Notes: generated by a model not told the origin, from the letters alone. Positions 25,954-34,669 are shown, counted from the stretch's first letter. The stretch: DNA of 64,000 nucleotides from JAAXHH01 sp965248395 (GCA_965248395.1 OZ252103.1:1674001-1738000); one strand, 5' to 3'. Made by a program: numbers and translations.

Positions 25954-27297
25954 ATGAACATCCGGATCCTGTCCGCCAGAGAGGCCAGGTCGAGCATCCT
26001 CCTGCGGCGGCCGCTGCACGAGTCGATGTCCTCTCCTGAGATCGAAGCACGGAACAGGGCGTTGTTCGGCGAGGACCTGACAGCGGAACAGGCGGTAACG
26101 AGGATCATCGACGACGTGAGAGAAAACGGGGATGATTCGGTAAGCCACTATGCCCGGCTGCTGGAGGGTAGCGCCCCGGACACCTTCGAAGTCCCGCGAC
26201 GTGAAATCGAAGAGGCGTTGAATTCGCTGGCTGCGGGATTACGTGATGCCCTGGAGACCGCGGCCGAACGTATCCGTATCTTCCACGCGAGGCAGCCGTC
26301 CGATTCCTGGACGCACTGGGACGAAGAGGGCGGTACCGGGCAGATCGTACGGCCCCTGGAGCGGGTGGGCGTCTACGTACCCGGAGGCGGGGCCGCCTAT
26401 CCATCATCGCTGCTGATGGCCGTGATCCCCGCCCGTGTCGCCGGCGTCCGGGAGGTAATCGTCGCCACTCCGCCTGGAAGAACCGGCGCGGTAGCTCCGG
26501 TTGTCCTGGCCGCCGCCGCCGTCGCCGGGACCGACACGGTCTACCGGATGGGTGGGGCCCAGGCCATCGCCGCGATGGCCTACGGTACCGAGACCATCCC
26601 GCGTGTGGACAAGATCGTGGGTCCAGGTAACATCTTCGTGACCCTGGCCAAGCGCCAGGTATACGGAATCGTGGACATAGACCAGCTCGCGGGACCCACC
26701 GAAACGCTGCTCATCGCCGACGAAGCGGCCAATCCGGCCTTTGCAGCTGCGGACCTTCTGGCACAGGCCGAACACGATACGATGGCGAGTTCCTTGTTGA
26801 TCACGCCTTCGACGACACTGGCCCTGGCGGTTCAACGCGCCGTCGACGAGCAACTGCCCGAACTCGAACGGGCGCCCGTCATCCGGTCGTCCCTGGAACG
26901 GTACGGAGGGATCGTGCTCGTCTCCAGCCTGGACGAGGCGGTCGAACTGGCGAACGCCTACGCGCCCGAGCATCTGTGCCTGCTGGTTTCGGATCCCTGG
27001 CCTCTGGTGGACCGGATTCATCATACCGGGGGTATCTTCGTGGGAGAACATGCTTCGGAGGCCCTGGGCGACTACGTCACCGGTCCCAGCCACATCATGC
27101 CCACCAGTGGAAGCGCCCGGTTCTTCTCCCCCTTGGGCATCCGCGATTTTCTTAAGGTAACGAGCCTGTTCGCGGTCAACGAACGGGCGGAAAAACGACT
27201 CGGTCCGGCCGCGATCCAACTGGCGGAGGCCGAAGGCCTTTCGGCCCATGCCATGGCCATTCGAATACGACTTTCCCGGGATCGGAACACAGACTGA
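25954..27297 (+). CDS. hisD: Histidinol dehydrogenase
   Basis: 447-aa Zn-dependent NAD enzyme that oxidises histidinol to histidine in two steps. Expected segments are present: YVPGGGAAYPSSLLM, GPGNIFVTLAK, QLAGPTETLLIAD, the catalytic Glu-His pair in AYAPEHLCLLV, and HIMPTSGSARFFSPL. It lies 15 bp after a DUF1611 gene and apart from other his genes, except for a HisI variant at 30026. In such accessory settings HisD-family proteins sometimes oxidise other amino alcohols, so participation in histidine synthesis is likely but not proven. Confidence 0.92.
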   Translation: MNIRILSAREARSSILLRRPLHESMSSPEIEARNRALFGEDLTAEQAVTRIIDDVRENGDDSVSHYARLLEGSAPDTFEVPRREIEEALNSLAAGLRDALETAAERIRIFHARQPSDSWTHWDEEGGTGQIVRPLERVGVYVPGGGAAYPSSLLMAVIPARVAGVREVIVATPPGRTGAVAPVVLAAAAVAGTDTVYRMGGAQAIAAMAYGTETIPRVDKIVGPGNIFVTLAKRQVYGIVDIDQLAGPTETLLIADEAANPAFAAADLLAQAEHDTMASSLLITPSTTLALAVQRAVDEQLPELERAPVIRSSLERYGGIVLVSSLDEAVELANAYAPEHLCLLVSDPWPLVDRIHHTGGIFVGEHASEALGDYVTGPSHIMPTSGSARFFSPLGIRDFLKVTSLFAVNERAEKRLGPAAIQLAEAEGLSAHAMAIRIRLSRDRNTD

Positions 27298-27387
27298 CTC
27301 TCACCGTTACAGGTAAGTCCCGTAGTACGCGGGATCGCATTTTCCTGTTGCTTCCCGCGATATGCACAGCGAATCACCTGCCTTCTA

Positions 27388-28143
27388 CTACCTCCCGACA
27401 GCGGAGAGGGCGGCCTGCGCGGCCTGCGCCAGAAATCCCAGGTCGCCGCCTAGCGTGAACCACTGGAAACCCTGCTTGATCCGTTTCTGGTTGATGTCCA
27501 TCGTGGTGTTGGCGTAGCCGCCGGGTACTCCTAGTTTTTTCGCGCGGTCAATGATCTGTTCCACCACCTTCTCCACCTTGGGATGAACCGGCTGACCCAC
27601 GTAACCCATCGATGCCGCGAGGTCGTTGGGTCCGATGAGAAAGGCGTCGACCCCGGGCGTGGCGAGGATCTCTTCCAGGTTTTCAACGGCTTCGGCAGTC
27701 TCGATCTGGACCATGATGTACGTTTCCTCGTTGGCGGTGCGGATGTACTCCGCCGGGTCGCCCCCAGAGATATTGAGGAAACGGGCTCCCATGCCCCGGA
27801 TGCCCATAGGCGGATACTTGGCCGCACGAACGGCGTATTCGGCCTGCGAACGGTCGTTGATCCAGGGGATGATCAGCCCTTCGGCGCCGATATCCAGCGC
27901 CTTCTTGATATGTACCATGTCGTTCCAGGGCACGCGTACGAGCGGGGTGATATCCCTGTTCCGCGTCGTCTGGATCATCGGGTGGAGCGATTCCGTGTTC
28001 GTGGGTCCGTGTTCGGCATCGAACCAGATCCAGTCGAACCCCATGTTCGAAACGAGTTCAACGATGTCGGTACACGGGGTTCCGACGGATATGCCGTAGG
28101 TCACTTCGCCGTTGCGCAGCTTCTCTTTCAGCCGGTTTTTCAT
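27388..28143 (-). CDS. HpcH/HpaI aldolase/citrate lyase family protein
   Basis: 251-aa class II (metal-dependent) pyruvate aldolase of the 2-keto-3-deoxy-sugar acid or 4-hydroxy-2-oxo-heptanedioate type. Active-site features: FDAEHGP with H45, R70 in PLVRVPW, E148 in VQIETAEAV and D174 in IGPNDLAASMG. Cytosolic. Start ATG follows AAAGGAA at a good distance. It is convergent with hisD and divergent from the dienelactone hydrolase gene across a region with short tandem repeats. Likely cleaves a 2-keto-acid made by the sugar-acid enzymes nearby. Confidence 0.9.
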   Translation of the reverse strand: MKNRLKEKLRNGEVTYGISVGTPCTDIVELVSNMGFDWIWFDAEHGPTNTESLHPMIQTTRNRDITPLVRVPWNDMVHIKKALDIGAEGLIIPWINDRSQAEYAVRAAKYPPMGIRGMGARFLNISGGDPAEYIRTANEETYIMVQIETAEAVENLEEILATPGVDAFLIGPNDLAASMGYVGQPVHPKVEKVVEQIIDRAKKLGVPGGYANTTMDINQKRIKQGFQWFTLGGDLGFLAQAAQAALSAVGR

Positions 28144-28181
28144 GCAGGTTCCTTTGATGGGGTAAGCAGGGGTGAATAGAT

Positions 28182-28227
28182 CGTTTCACGAACGATTTCA
28201 CGAACGATTTCACGATTGATTCACGGG
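28182..28227. repeat. Tandem 12-bp repeat, about 3.8 copies, in a divergent intergenic region
   Basis: Unit GATTTCACGAAC, first copy starting CG, third ending ATT, fourth partial (GATTCACGGG). It lies between the aldolase gene (minus) and the dienelactone hydrolase gene (plus), 114 bp before the latter start. Regular 12-bp phasing (just over one helical turn) in a shared promoter region suggests protein binding, but it could be neutral slippage. Confidence 0.8.
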
Positions 28228-28340
28228 TGTACGATAAGTATATTAAATCCCGGAGTTCAGGAGAAACGGTTATTTCAGCCGGGCTTGAGACCCATTTATC
28301 GAAAACATACCGCTTCAGTCCGACCAGAGGAGAAATCCAA

Positions 28341-29195
28341 ATGCGCCTAGGTACAATGGCCGGAATCCTTTCAGGTTTCGCAATGCTCGCGGCGGTGATC
28401 GTCGTGGGATCCGCTGAACATCGGATCCAGGCTCAGCAGATCTCCCATGAACCCACCGCCGATGGTCAGATCCCTGTAGCCATACTCGGCAATGCCGGGG
28501 CGCCTCGTGGCACCGACCTGTCCTATTTCGATGAAGACCCGGATACGAAGGGGTACCTCGCGGAGCCCGAAGGCCCGGGTCCCCGGGGCGCCGTAATCCT
28601 GATCCATGAATGGAACGGCCTGGTGGACCGGGTGAGGCAGGTGGCCGACGCTCTTGCGGCAGAGGGGTACGTCGCACTGGCGGCGGATCTGTATTCGGGT
28701 CGGACCGGCGGCAACCGCGATGAGAATATGGCCCTCGTGCAGGAAACAATGAACGATATGGAAAAGATCATTCGCAACCTGGACGCCGCGGCGACCTATT
28801 TGCGGGGACGTCCGGACGTAAACGGCAAGGTGGGCGCCATGGGATGGTGCTACGGCGGTGGGGTCGCCCTCAGTTATGCCCTGGGTGGTGAAAACCATGA
28901 TGCCACCGCCGTCTTTTATGGACGCCTGCTCGACGATCCCGAACAGCTTAAGGCCATTCACCACGAAGTCTACGGCACGTTCGCCGGACTCGACCGCGGT
29001 CCCTCACCCGAACAGGTGGAGCGGTTCGTCGCCGCACTGCGCGAGGCCGGTGTGGAGAATGACGTGCACATCTATGATGACGTCAACCACGGATTCTGGC
29101 TGTGGGTGGACCGCGACCCGAAGAACGAGGAACCCGCGCTGGACGCCTGGGAGCGGCTGAAGGCCTATCTCAAGAGGACCATAGGAAGCGATTGA
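28341..29195 (+). CDS. Dienelactone hydrolase family protein, exported
   Basis: 284-aa alpha/beta hydrolase. A signal peptide or N-terminal anchor covers about 1-32. Catalytic triad: C170 in GWCYGGG, D218 in GLDRGPSP and H250 in VNHGFW; E90 in the HEWNG segment matches the Glu that activates the cysteine in DLH. Start ATG 28341 is chosen for its AGAGGAGAA ribosome site although the frame is open 38 codons upstream. The stop shares a base with the next ATG (TGATG). Substrate is unknown; DLH family members open lactones or cleave small esters. Confidence 0.88.
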   Translation: MRLGTMAGILSGFAMLAAVIVVGSAEHRIQAQQISHEPTADGQIPVAILGNAGAPRGTDLSYFDEDPDTKGYLAEPEGPGPRGAVILIHEWNGLVDRVRQVADALAAEGYVALAADLYSGRTGGNRDENMALVQETMNDMEKIIRNLDAAATYLRGRPDVNGKVGAMGWCYGGGVALSYALGGENHDATAVFYGRLLDDPEQLKAIHHEVYGTFAGLDRGPSPEQVERFVAALREAGVENDVHIYDDVNHGFWLWVDRDPKNEEPALDAWERLKAYLKRTIGSD

Positions 29196-29941
29196 TGTCC
29201 CCCTTCGACCAGGCCGTCGCCGAGATAGACACCTTCGGTTTTACCCTGCTGCCCGAAGTACTGACGGCTTCGCAGGTGGATATCCTGCGAAGTGCGTTGA
29301 TCCGATGCGCGGAAGAAAAAGGCGAGGCCGGTTACGAGAACCGCGGGGGTACGTCGCTGCTGGTGCGTAACCTGCCCACCCTGGATCCCGTGTTTCTACA
29401 GGTCATTGACCATCTGGTCGTCCTGCCCATACTGGAACGGGTGTTGGACAAGACACTGGTGCTGGGCAGCCTGAGTTCCCGCATCGTGCGGCCCGGCGAC
29501 GGTTACCAGGATTTCCACGCCGACATACCGCAGTACATGCTGAACCCGGTCTCCCCCGTGATGATGAACACCATCTGGATGCTGGACGATTTCAACGCTG
29601 AAATCGGCGGCACGCGCATCGTTCCCGGTTCGCACAAGAGCGGGTGGGCCGGACCTCCGGAGGGTATGGTGGTCCCGCACGTGTACCAGCCCGAGGCTGC
29701 GGCAGGCAGCGTGTTGATCTTCAACGGGCAGTGCTGGCATGGCGGCGGCACCAATACCACCGACCGAAACCGCCATGCGCTGTTCGGACATTACCGCAAG
29801 TCCATGCTCCTCTTTCAGCTCGACCCGCACGACGGATTCCGGGAAGACTGGCACGACCGCCTGTCCCCCCGTCAGAAGCAGCTCCTGCGCATGGAGAAGG
29901 GCGTCGGTGCGCGTCACGCGGCGGATGACCACCTGGTGTAG
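29195..29941 (+). CDS. Phytanoyl-CoA dioxygenase family protein
   Basis: 248 aa. Iron triad H108-x-D110 (DFHADIPQ) and H182 (CWHGGGTN), with GGTRIVPGSHKSG before the distal His as usual for the family. Start ATG overlaps the dienelactone hydrolase stop by one base, so the two are translationally coupled: an oxygenase and an ester/lactone hydrolase produced together. Cytosolic by sequence although its partner is exported. Substrate unknown. Confidence 0.87.
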   Translation: MSPFDQAVAEIDTFGFTLLPEVLTASQVDILRSALIRCAEEKGEAGYENRGGTSLLVRNLPTLDPVFLQVIDHLVVLPILERVLDKTLVLGSLSSRIVRPGDGYQDFHADIPQYMLNPVSPVMMNTIWMLDDFNAEIGGTRIVPGSHKSGWAGPPEGMVVPHVYQPEAAAGSVLIFNGQCWHGGGTNTTDRNRHALFGHYRKSMLLFQLDPHDGFREDWHDRLSPRQKQLLRMEKGVGARHAADDHLV

Positions 29942-30025
29942 AAGACACCTGGAGTCGGAACCGGAATATACCGCAAGGCGGCCGCCGCCAACAGACCGCC
30001 CGGCCCCCAGATTCACGGAGTAGTC

Positions 30026-30448
30026 ATGGCGAGTTCATCAGGACAGGAACACCTGGAAGAGGGAACGAAAGAGACCCTGGATTTTTCGAAGCTCCGGCAG
30101 ATCAGCGGCATCGATGAAGATGTCCTGCCCGTCGTGGTTCAGGATTCGAAGACAAAGGAAGTGCTGATCGTGGCCTACATCAATCGCCACGCACTGGATG
30201 AATCACTGAAGACCGGCGTCGCCACTTTCTGGAGTACATCGCGAAATGAGTTGTGGGTCAAGGGCGCTACGTCGAGCAATGCGCTGGGCATTGACGAAGT
30301 GCGCATCAACTGCGAGCAAAACTCCGTGGTCTTCCTCGTGACGCCCCAGGGCGACGGGGCCTGCCACACAAAAAACGCAGTCGGTCGATACAGGATCGGC
30401 TGTTACTACCGCCGCATCAAGTCATCCGGGGAACTGGAGTTCGTCTGA
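30026..30448 (+). CDS. hisI: Phosphoribosyl-AMP cyclohydrolase-like protein with altered metal motif
   Basis: 140 aa aligning over its length with HisI, which opens the purine ring of phosphoribosyl-AMP in histidine synthesis. Landmarks: LPVVVQDSKTKEVLIVAYIN, FWSTSRNELWVKG, GACHT (C113) and GCYYR (C126). The Asp-Cys-Asp-x-Asp metal motif reads N95-C96-E97-Q98-N99, so all three Asp positions differ, and the KGETSG segment is KGATSS. Cysteines needed for Zn appear kept. It may be a genuine HisI variant or a paralogue with another role. GGAG precedes the ATG. No hisE fusion is seen. Confidence 0.75.
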   Translation: MASSSGQEHLEEGTKETLDFSKLRQISGIDEDVLPVVVQDSKTKEVLIVAYINRHALDESLKTGVATFWSTSRNELWVKGATSSNALGIDEVRINCEQNSVVFLVTPQGDGACHTKNAVGRYRIGCYYRRIKSSGELEFV

Positions 30449-30762
30449 TTGCGGCCTTGACGGTTCGGTTTCCCTCGCCGCCTGCCCAAACCCGGGCATC
30501 ACGCCGACCGCGAAGTCGACGGATCAGCCATAGTTTCTTGCGAGAGGTTCTATCTGGCGGTAACTGTAACTGGGTTGATGTACCCGATTCGATCGATTTC
30601 TCCAAATGGGAGAGGCGAAGTATGGTCATGTCGCCCAGGTTCCGCAGAGGAGATGAATAAACGGAGCACTGCCGTTGGCAAACGCGGCACGAGAACCTGT
30701 GCCCGCGGTCTCGTTGCGGAGGTGGCGCGGGAACGTGGCGACACACGAAGGAAAGTACGGAC
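30449..30762. other. Intergenic region, 314 bp, no gene seen
   Basis: Lies between the HisI-like gene and mntA, both on the plus strand. Short overlapping frames exist on both strands but none has a ribosome site or family features. The mntA ribosome site (AAGGAAAG near 30750) is at its end. No convincing sigma70 promoter pair was found. Confidence 0.5.
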
Positions 30763-31218
30763 ATGGGGAGAAGGGAGCAGACCAGCGCCGGTCGGATAGA
30801 CTCTCGTCGAGACCTGCCCCGACGCATAGCAAGCGTGCTCGAACCTCGCCTGGAAGTACTCGAGGCCTATCTGTTCGGCTCTCATGCACAGGGCGGAGCT
30901 CAGGCCCATAGCGATATCGACGTGGCCGTCTATATCGATGAAGCGCTCGTCGAGAGCAGCGCTTTCGGACATCGGGCGGAACTCACGACCGCGCTCACGA
31001 CCGGCATCCGTAACGACGGTATCGATCTCCTGATGCTCAACCACGCCCCTCCCGTGTTGTACTATCAGGTGCTCCGCGATGGCGTACGCGTTCTTTCCCG
31101 GGATTTGACGGAGACGACGACGCGGGAAGGCCGAGCGGTTTCCAGGTACTGCGACTTCGTTCCCCAGCTTGCGAAGATCGATGCGGCGTGGCGTTCCCGC
31201 ATCGGGAGTGAAAGGTGA
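30763..31218 (+). CDS. mntA: MntA-type nucleotidyltransferase antitoxin
   Basis: 151-aa minimal nucleotidyltransferase. The diagnostic GS-x10-D-x-D motif is exact: G39-S40, then D51 and D53, with a third Asp at D89 (GIDLLML). In characterised MntA-HepT pairs this enzyme transfers AMP groups to the tyrosine of the HEPN toxin's RX4HXY motif and silences it. The next gene is such a HEPN protein and overlaps by 4 bp (GTGA), giving coupled expression with antitoxin first. Confidence 0.88.
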   Translation: MGRREQTSAGRIDSRRDLPRRIASVLEPRLEVLEAYLFGSHAQGGAQAHSDIDVAVYIDEALVESSAFGHRAELTTALTTGIRNDGIDLLMLNHAPPVLYYQVLRDGVRVLSRDLTETTTREGRAVSRYCDFVPQLAKIDAAWRSRIGSER

Positions 31219-31652
31219 CTAGAGGACACCCTAGTCCGTCCGTCGTGCGGCGGCACCTCGCCGGGTTGAGGCTCGCCGTTGGCAACTTGCGACGGCATTC
31301 CGGTGTGACGGTGGAACAACTGCACGACGATTCCGATCTTCGCTGGACGGTCGAAAGGGGTCTTCAGCTAAGTACGCAGAACGCACTCGAAGTAGCAACT
31401 CATCTGGCGTCGTCGGCGGGTCTTGACGCGCCGGACTACGCGACAGCCATTGACCGGCTTGTGGAAACAGGTGTGCTGCCTGCTGATTTCGCGTCTCGTT
31501 TCCGAAACGTGGCGGGATTCCGCAATGTGCTCGTTCACGGATACCTGGACATCGACCTAGACGTGATCAGGCGAATCCTCGGCGAGCAATTGAACGAGTT
31601 CGAGACGTTTGACCGCCACGTCGAACGATGGCTTGCCGGATTGCCTGAGTAA
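31215..31652 (+). CDS. hepT: HepT-type HEPN ribonuclease toxin (DUF86)
   Basis: 145-aa all-helical HEPN protein. The RNase motif RX4HXY is complete: R103-NVLV-H108-G-Y110; in HepT toxins it cleaves RNA, and Y110 would be the AMPylation target of the upstream MntA. Start is GTG inside the mntA stop. Two 14-bp near-identical direct repeats (31647-31660 and 31661-31674) cover its stop codon. The module sits alone in an accessory region and is a likely horizontally moved toxin-antitoxin pair. Confidence 0.88.
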   Translation: MTRGHPSPSVVRRHLAGLRLAVGNLRRHSGVTVEQLHDDSDLRWTVERGLQLSTQNALEVATHLASSAGLDAPDYATAIDRLVETGVLPADFASRFRNVAGFRNVLVHGYLDIDLDVIRRILGEQLNEFETFDRHVERWLAGLPE

Positions 31653-31674
31653 GGCTTAACGAGTAAGGGTTAAC
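31647..31674. repeat. 14-bp tandem duplication over the hepT stop codon
   Basis: GAGTAAGGCTTAAC is followed directly by GAGTAAGGGTTAAC, one mismatch. The first copy contains the hepT stop codon (TAA). The duplication may mark slippage or an insertion boundary of the toxin-antitoxin module; two short copies cannot decide. Confidence 0.7.
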
Positions 31675-31708
31675 CAAACTCGTCGGGTCTCGTGCGGGAG
31701 GTCCCTGC

Positions 31709-32449
31709 CTACCTCCCGAACGCCGCCATGTACACCTTCGTCCTCTCATTCAGGACACCGTAGAAAGCCCGGGTCTCCGGGTCTTCGCTGTCTCTCCAGA
31801 AGGTAGCCGGAATCCCCGAATCATTCGCCAGCGGATCCCTGTCCCTGTGGCCATAGTAGATCTGGGCCGTCTTCCGCACGGCCCGCGTGGGACGCGTGGT
31901 CGCCGTGTGCAGCACCGACACGTTGAACAGGGCGCAGGTGCCCGCCGGTCCGTGGAGATCGTAGACGCCCCGTTCCAGTTGCGCGCCGTTTTCCTTCAGG
32001 ACGGGGTGGTCTATCGCTTCGGGCGAGATGGAGAAGCAGTGGGTGCTCTCATCCACGTCGGTGAAATAGACCATCAGCTGTATGTAGTCCATGCGGAGGG
32101 GATGATCGAACCAGTGGGCCTTGTCCCGGTGCCAACCCTGGTGGAACTCGCCTTTGTACGGACCCATGAACCGTAATCCGATTTCCCCGAAACAGACGGG
32201 GCCGCCCATCAGTTCCATAATGGTCCCGTAGACCCGGGGATGGCGGATCAGTCCGTCGAAGGCCGGTGTGGTGATGAGCCCGTCGTAGTTGGCCGCCTGG
32301 TGGTGGCCGTAGGGATGCCAGAAATAGGGGTATTGGCGGCGGTCTTCGTCGAAGAGGTGATGAAAATGATCCACCTCGTCGTCCGTGAATATCCTTCCCA
32401 GGTTAATGAAACCGTTCTGACGAAAAAACTCCAGATCCTCCTGTTTCAT
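31709..32449 (-). CDS. Phytanoyl-CoA dioxygenase family protein
   Basis: 246 aa. Iron triad H107-x-D109 (QGWHRDKAHW) and distal H181 (SVLHTATTRPTRAVR), the latter with the Arg-rich stretch expected for 2-oxoglutarate binding. It differs from the other three copies in its N-terminal half (HFHHLFDEDRRQYPYFWHP). AAAGGGG precedes the ATG. The SDR upstream on the same strand ends 120 bp away, so a shared transcript is possible. Substrate unknown. Confidence 0.86.
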   Translation of the reverse strand: MKQEDLEFFRQNGFINLGRIFTDDEVDHFHHLFDEDRRQYPYFWHPYGHHQAANYDGLITTPAFDGLIRHPRVYGTIMELMGGPVCFGEIGLRFMGPYKGEFHQGWHRDKAHWFDHPLRMDYIQLMVYFTDVDESTHCFSISPEAIDHPVLKENGAQLERGVYDLHGPAGTCALFNVSVLHTATTRPTRAVRKTAQIYYGHRDRDPLANDSGIPATFWRDSEDPETRAFYGVLNERTKVYMAAFGR

Positions 32450-32568
32450 GATAACCCCTTTGCGGATATTCGGTCGCTCGGGCCCCGGTTTTCCCGGCCG
32501 GCTTCGGATGGTGCTACAGTCTCTGGATGCGCGAGTTTGGATGCACGGATTTTGGATGCTTAGATCTC

Positions 32569-33273
32569 TCAGACCGATCGGGTAACGCCCCCGTCGACCC
32601 GCAGGTTCTGGCCCGTGATGTAGCCCGAACCGGGCGACAGCAGGAAGGCCGCCGTTTCCGCGATCTCTTCCACGGTGCCGTAGCGGCCCATGGGAATACG
32701 CGCCTTGAATGTTTCCAATTCCGGAAGGCTGTTGATAAAACCCGGCAGGATATTGTTCATACGTATGTTGTCGCCGGCGTGGTTGTCGGCGTAGATCTTC
32801 GTAAAACTCGCGAGAGCCGCCCTGAAAGGCGTCGAAACCGGGAAGTAATGTTCCGGTTCGAAGGCGGCGAAGGTGGATATGTTTACGATCGATCCACCGC
32901 CCTGTTCCACCATGATCGGAGTAACGAGCCGTGCCATGCGCACCACGTTGAGAAACACGATATCCAGCCCCACGTGCCAGTCCCCGTCCGGTATTTCCAG
33001 GAGGCTGCCCTTGGGTGGATGGCCCGTGCTGTTTACAACGCCGTCGATGCGTCCGTGGGCGTTCATGGTCAGGTCGACGAGTTTCTTCAGGTCGGCCTCT
33101 TCCGTGACGGACCCCGTTACGCCGATACCGCCTAGTTCCTTGGCGAGAGTCTCTGCCGCCCCGGAGGGTGACAGCAACGCGACGGCATACCCCTGGCTAG
33201 CCAGGTTCCGTGCGATGGCCGCTCCCATGCCGCGTCCCGCCCCCGTAATTACCGCTACCTGTCGCGTGCTCAT
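32569..33273 (-). CDS. SDR-fold protein lacking the catalytic Tyr and Lys
   Basis: 234 aa, somewhat short. The N-terminal cofactor motif (TGAGRGMGAAI) and the end (GSGYITGQNLRVDGGV) are classical SDR. The active-site helix reads VSTPFRAALASFTK where the family has YxxxK ahead of AAL: Tyr is Ser and Lys is Arg. The catalytic-strand Ser (NISTFAAF) is kept. Either an SDR subfamily with another mechanism or a binding protein. It lies between a PhyH gene and the frameshifted enolase-superfamily gene. Confidence 0.8.
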   Translation of the reverse strand: MSTRQVAVITGAGRGMGAAIARNLASQGYAVALLSPSGAAETLAKELGGIGVTGSVTEEADLKKLVDLTMNAHGRIDGVVNSTGHPPKGSLLEIPDGDWHVGLDIVFLNVVRMARLVTPIMVEQGGGSIVNISTFAAFEPEHYFPVSTPFRAALASFTKIYADNHAGDNIRMNNILPGFINSLPELETFKARIPMGRYGTVEEIAETAAFLLSPGSGYITGQNLRVDGGVTRSV

Positions 33274-33573
33274 ACCTCGACCTCCGTTATTCCGTCCTTC
33301 TGTCCATTGCGAAACCGCTGCCAGGGAACCGAATCCCGTTCTTCAAATGTATGTGATGGCGTCCGTCGGTCATGACACCCGGAAAGAACACGGCGTTATA
33401 TAAACAAATGCGTTGCAGTAATCAATGACGGAATGTAGCGTTAAACCGGTGGCGCGTACCAAATTTCAACACTGCGAACCTCACGGGTTTCAGAGGTGCG
33501 CTGCCGGGGTTGAAGATGCGGTCAGCATAGCAGTTCGCGGCGTTTTATCCGGGGTGGCCTGGAGGACAGGGAC
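33274..33573. other. Divergent intergenic region, 300 bp
   Basis: Separates the minus-strand SDR from the plus-strand enolase-superfamily gene. It contains an AT-rich stretch near 33395-33403 (TTATATAAA) that could serve as a -10 region in either direction, but no convincing -35 partner at 16-18 bp was found. GGAGGACAGG just before 33574 is the ribosome site of the downstream gene. No gene seen. Confidence 0.45.
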
Positions 33574-34669
33574 ATGAAGATATCCGGTCTGAATACCCAC
33601 ACCGTCCGCGTGAACCACCGGGGAGACTGGACGTTCCTGTCGGTGTGCACGGACCAGGAAATAACCGGATTCGGCGAGGTGAATCCCGGGGGTGCTGAAT
33701 CCGGGAGCGTGGATTTCCTGCGCGAAGTCGAGTCGTTGCTGATCGGACGCGATCCCGGCCGGATCGAGCATATCCTGGCCGAACTCCTCCCTTCGCCGGT
33801 GGAAAGGTCTAACGTGATGGCGCTCAGCGCCCTCGACCAGGCCCTTTGGGACATCAAGGGAAAGGCCCTGGGCGTACCCGGGGCCGATATTATCGGGGGT
33901 CGTTGCCGGGATGAAATACCCCTCTATAGCCAACATCAACCGCGCCACCACAGACCGGACGCCGGGAGGGTTCGCCCGGAACGCCGAGGCGGCGGTTTCG
34001 GACGGTTTTGGCGCCGTGAAACTGGCCCCCTTCGACGGGATGCCCCGGGGTATCGACCAGGCATCCGACGCGCGGGAGGGCATTGCCTCCATGGAAGCCG
34101 TACGCGCCGCGATCGGCCCGGAAGTCGCCCTGTTGATCGACTGTCACAGCCACTTTACCGCCCGCGGCGGGTGCGAGGTCTTCGATGCCCTCAAGGATCT
34201 GGACCTTTACTGGTACGAGGAGCCCGTACCCGACGAAGATCACGAAGGATACCGCATCATCCGGGACCATATCGATATTCCGCTGGCCGGGGGGGAAAGC
34301 CTGATGTACCGGGAGGGATTCTGGCCCGTGGTGGATAAGGAACTGATGGATGTCATCATGCCCGACGTGACGGTTGTGGGCGGACTGTGGGAACTGAAAA
34401 AGGTCGCCGCCATGGCGGAGATCCGGGGAATCCCCACCGCGCCTCACGGACCCTTCGGCCCGTTGACCATTGCGGCGGGCGTTCAGGCCATGGCTGCCCA
34501 TCCCGGGTTTCAGATTCTGGAATACGCCTGGGGAGAAGTGCCGTGGCGGCACGAATTGGTCGAACCGGCGGAAAGGATCGAAGGCGGTCGAATCCACGTT
34601 ACCGACCAGCCCGGCCTGGGCGTGTCGCTGAACATGGAAGCCATTGAAACCTACCGGGTTGACGCATAG
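33574..34669 (+). pseudogene. Enolase superfamily (mandelate racemase/muconate lactonizing-like) enzyme, frameshifted
   Basis: Two overlapping frames together make one ~364-aa enolase-superfamily protein. The first (from ATG 33574) gives the capping domain and the start of the barrel up to GGRCRDEIPLY. The second picks up at ANINRATTDRTPGGF and runs to 34669 with the metal and catalytic positions: Lys in AVKLAPF, Asp in LLIDCHS, Glu in YEEPVPD, Glu in AGGESL and His in APHGPFGP. Deleting one base around 33925-33929 (the extra A in CTCTATAGCC) restores a continuous frame. All active-site residues survive, so the break is either recent or a sequence error. Substrate class (acid-sugar dehydratase or racemase) cannot be fixed. 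Confidence 0.85.

Noticed and set aside
27318..27338. Hairpin TCCCG/CGGGA between hisD and the aldolase as a terminator
   Set aside because: Stem of 5 bp and the T-run is displaced; not convincing.
32522..32559. Three TTGGATGC-type repeats between the PhyH and SDR genes
   Set aside because: Degenerate, spaced 14 and 15 bp; too weak to call a regulatory array.
33911..34669. Reading the second enolase-superfamily frame as a gene of its own
   Set aside because: It lacks a capping domain and ribosome site and continues exactly where the upstream frame breaks.
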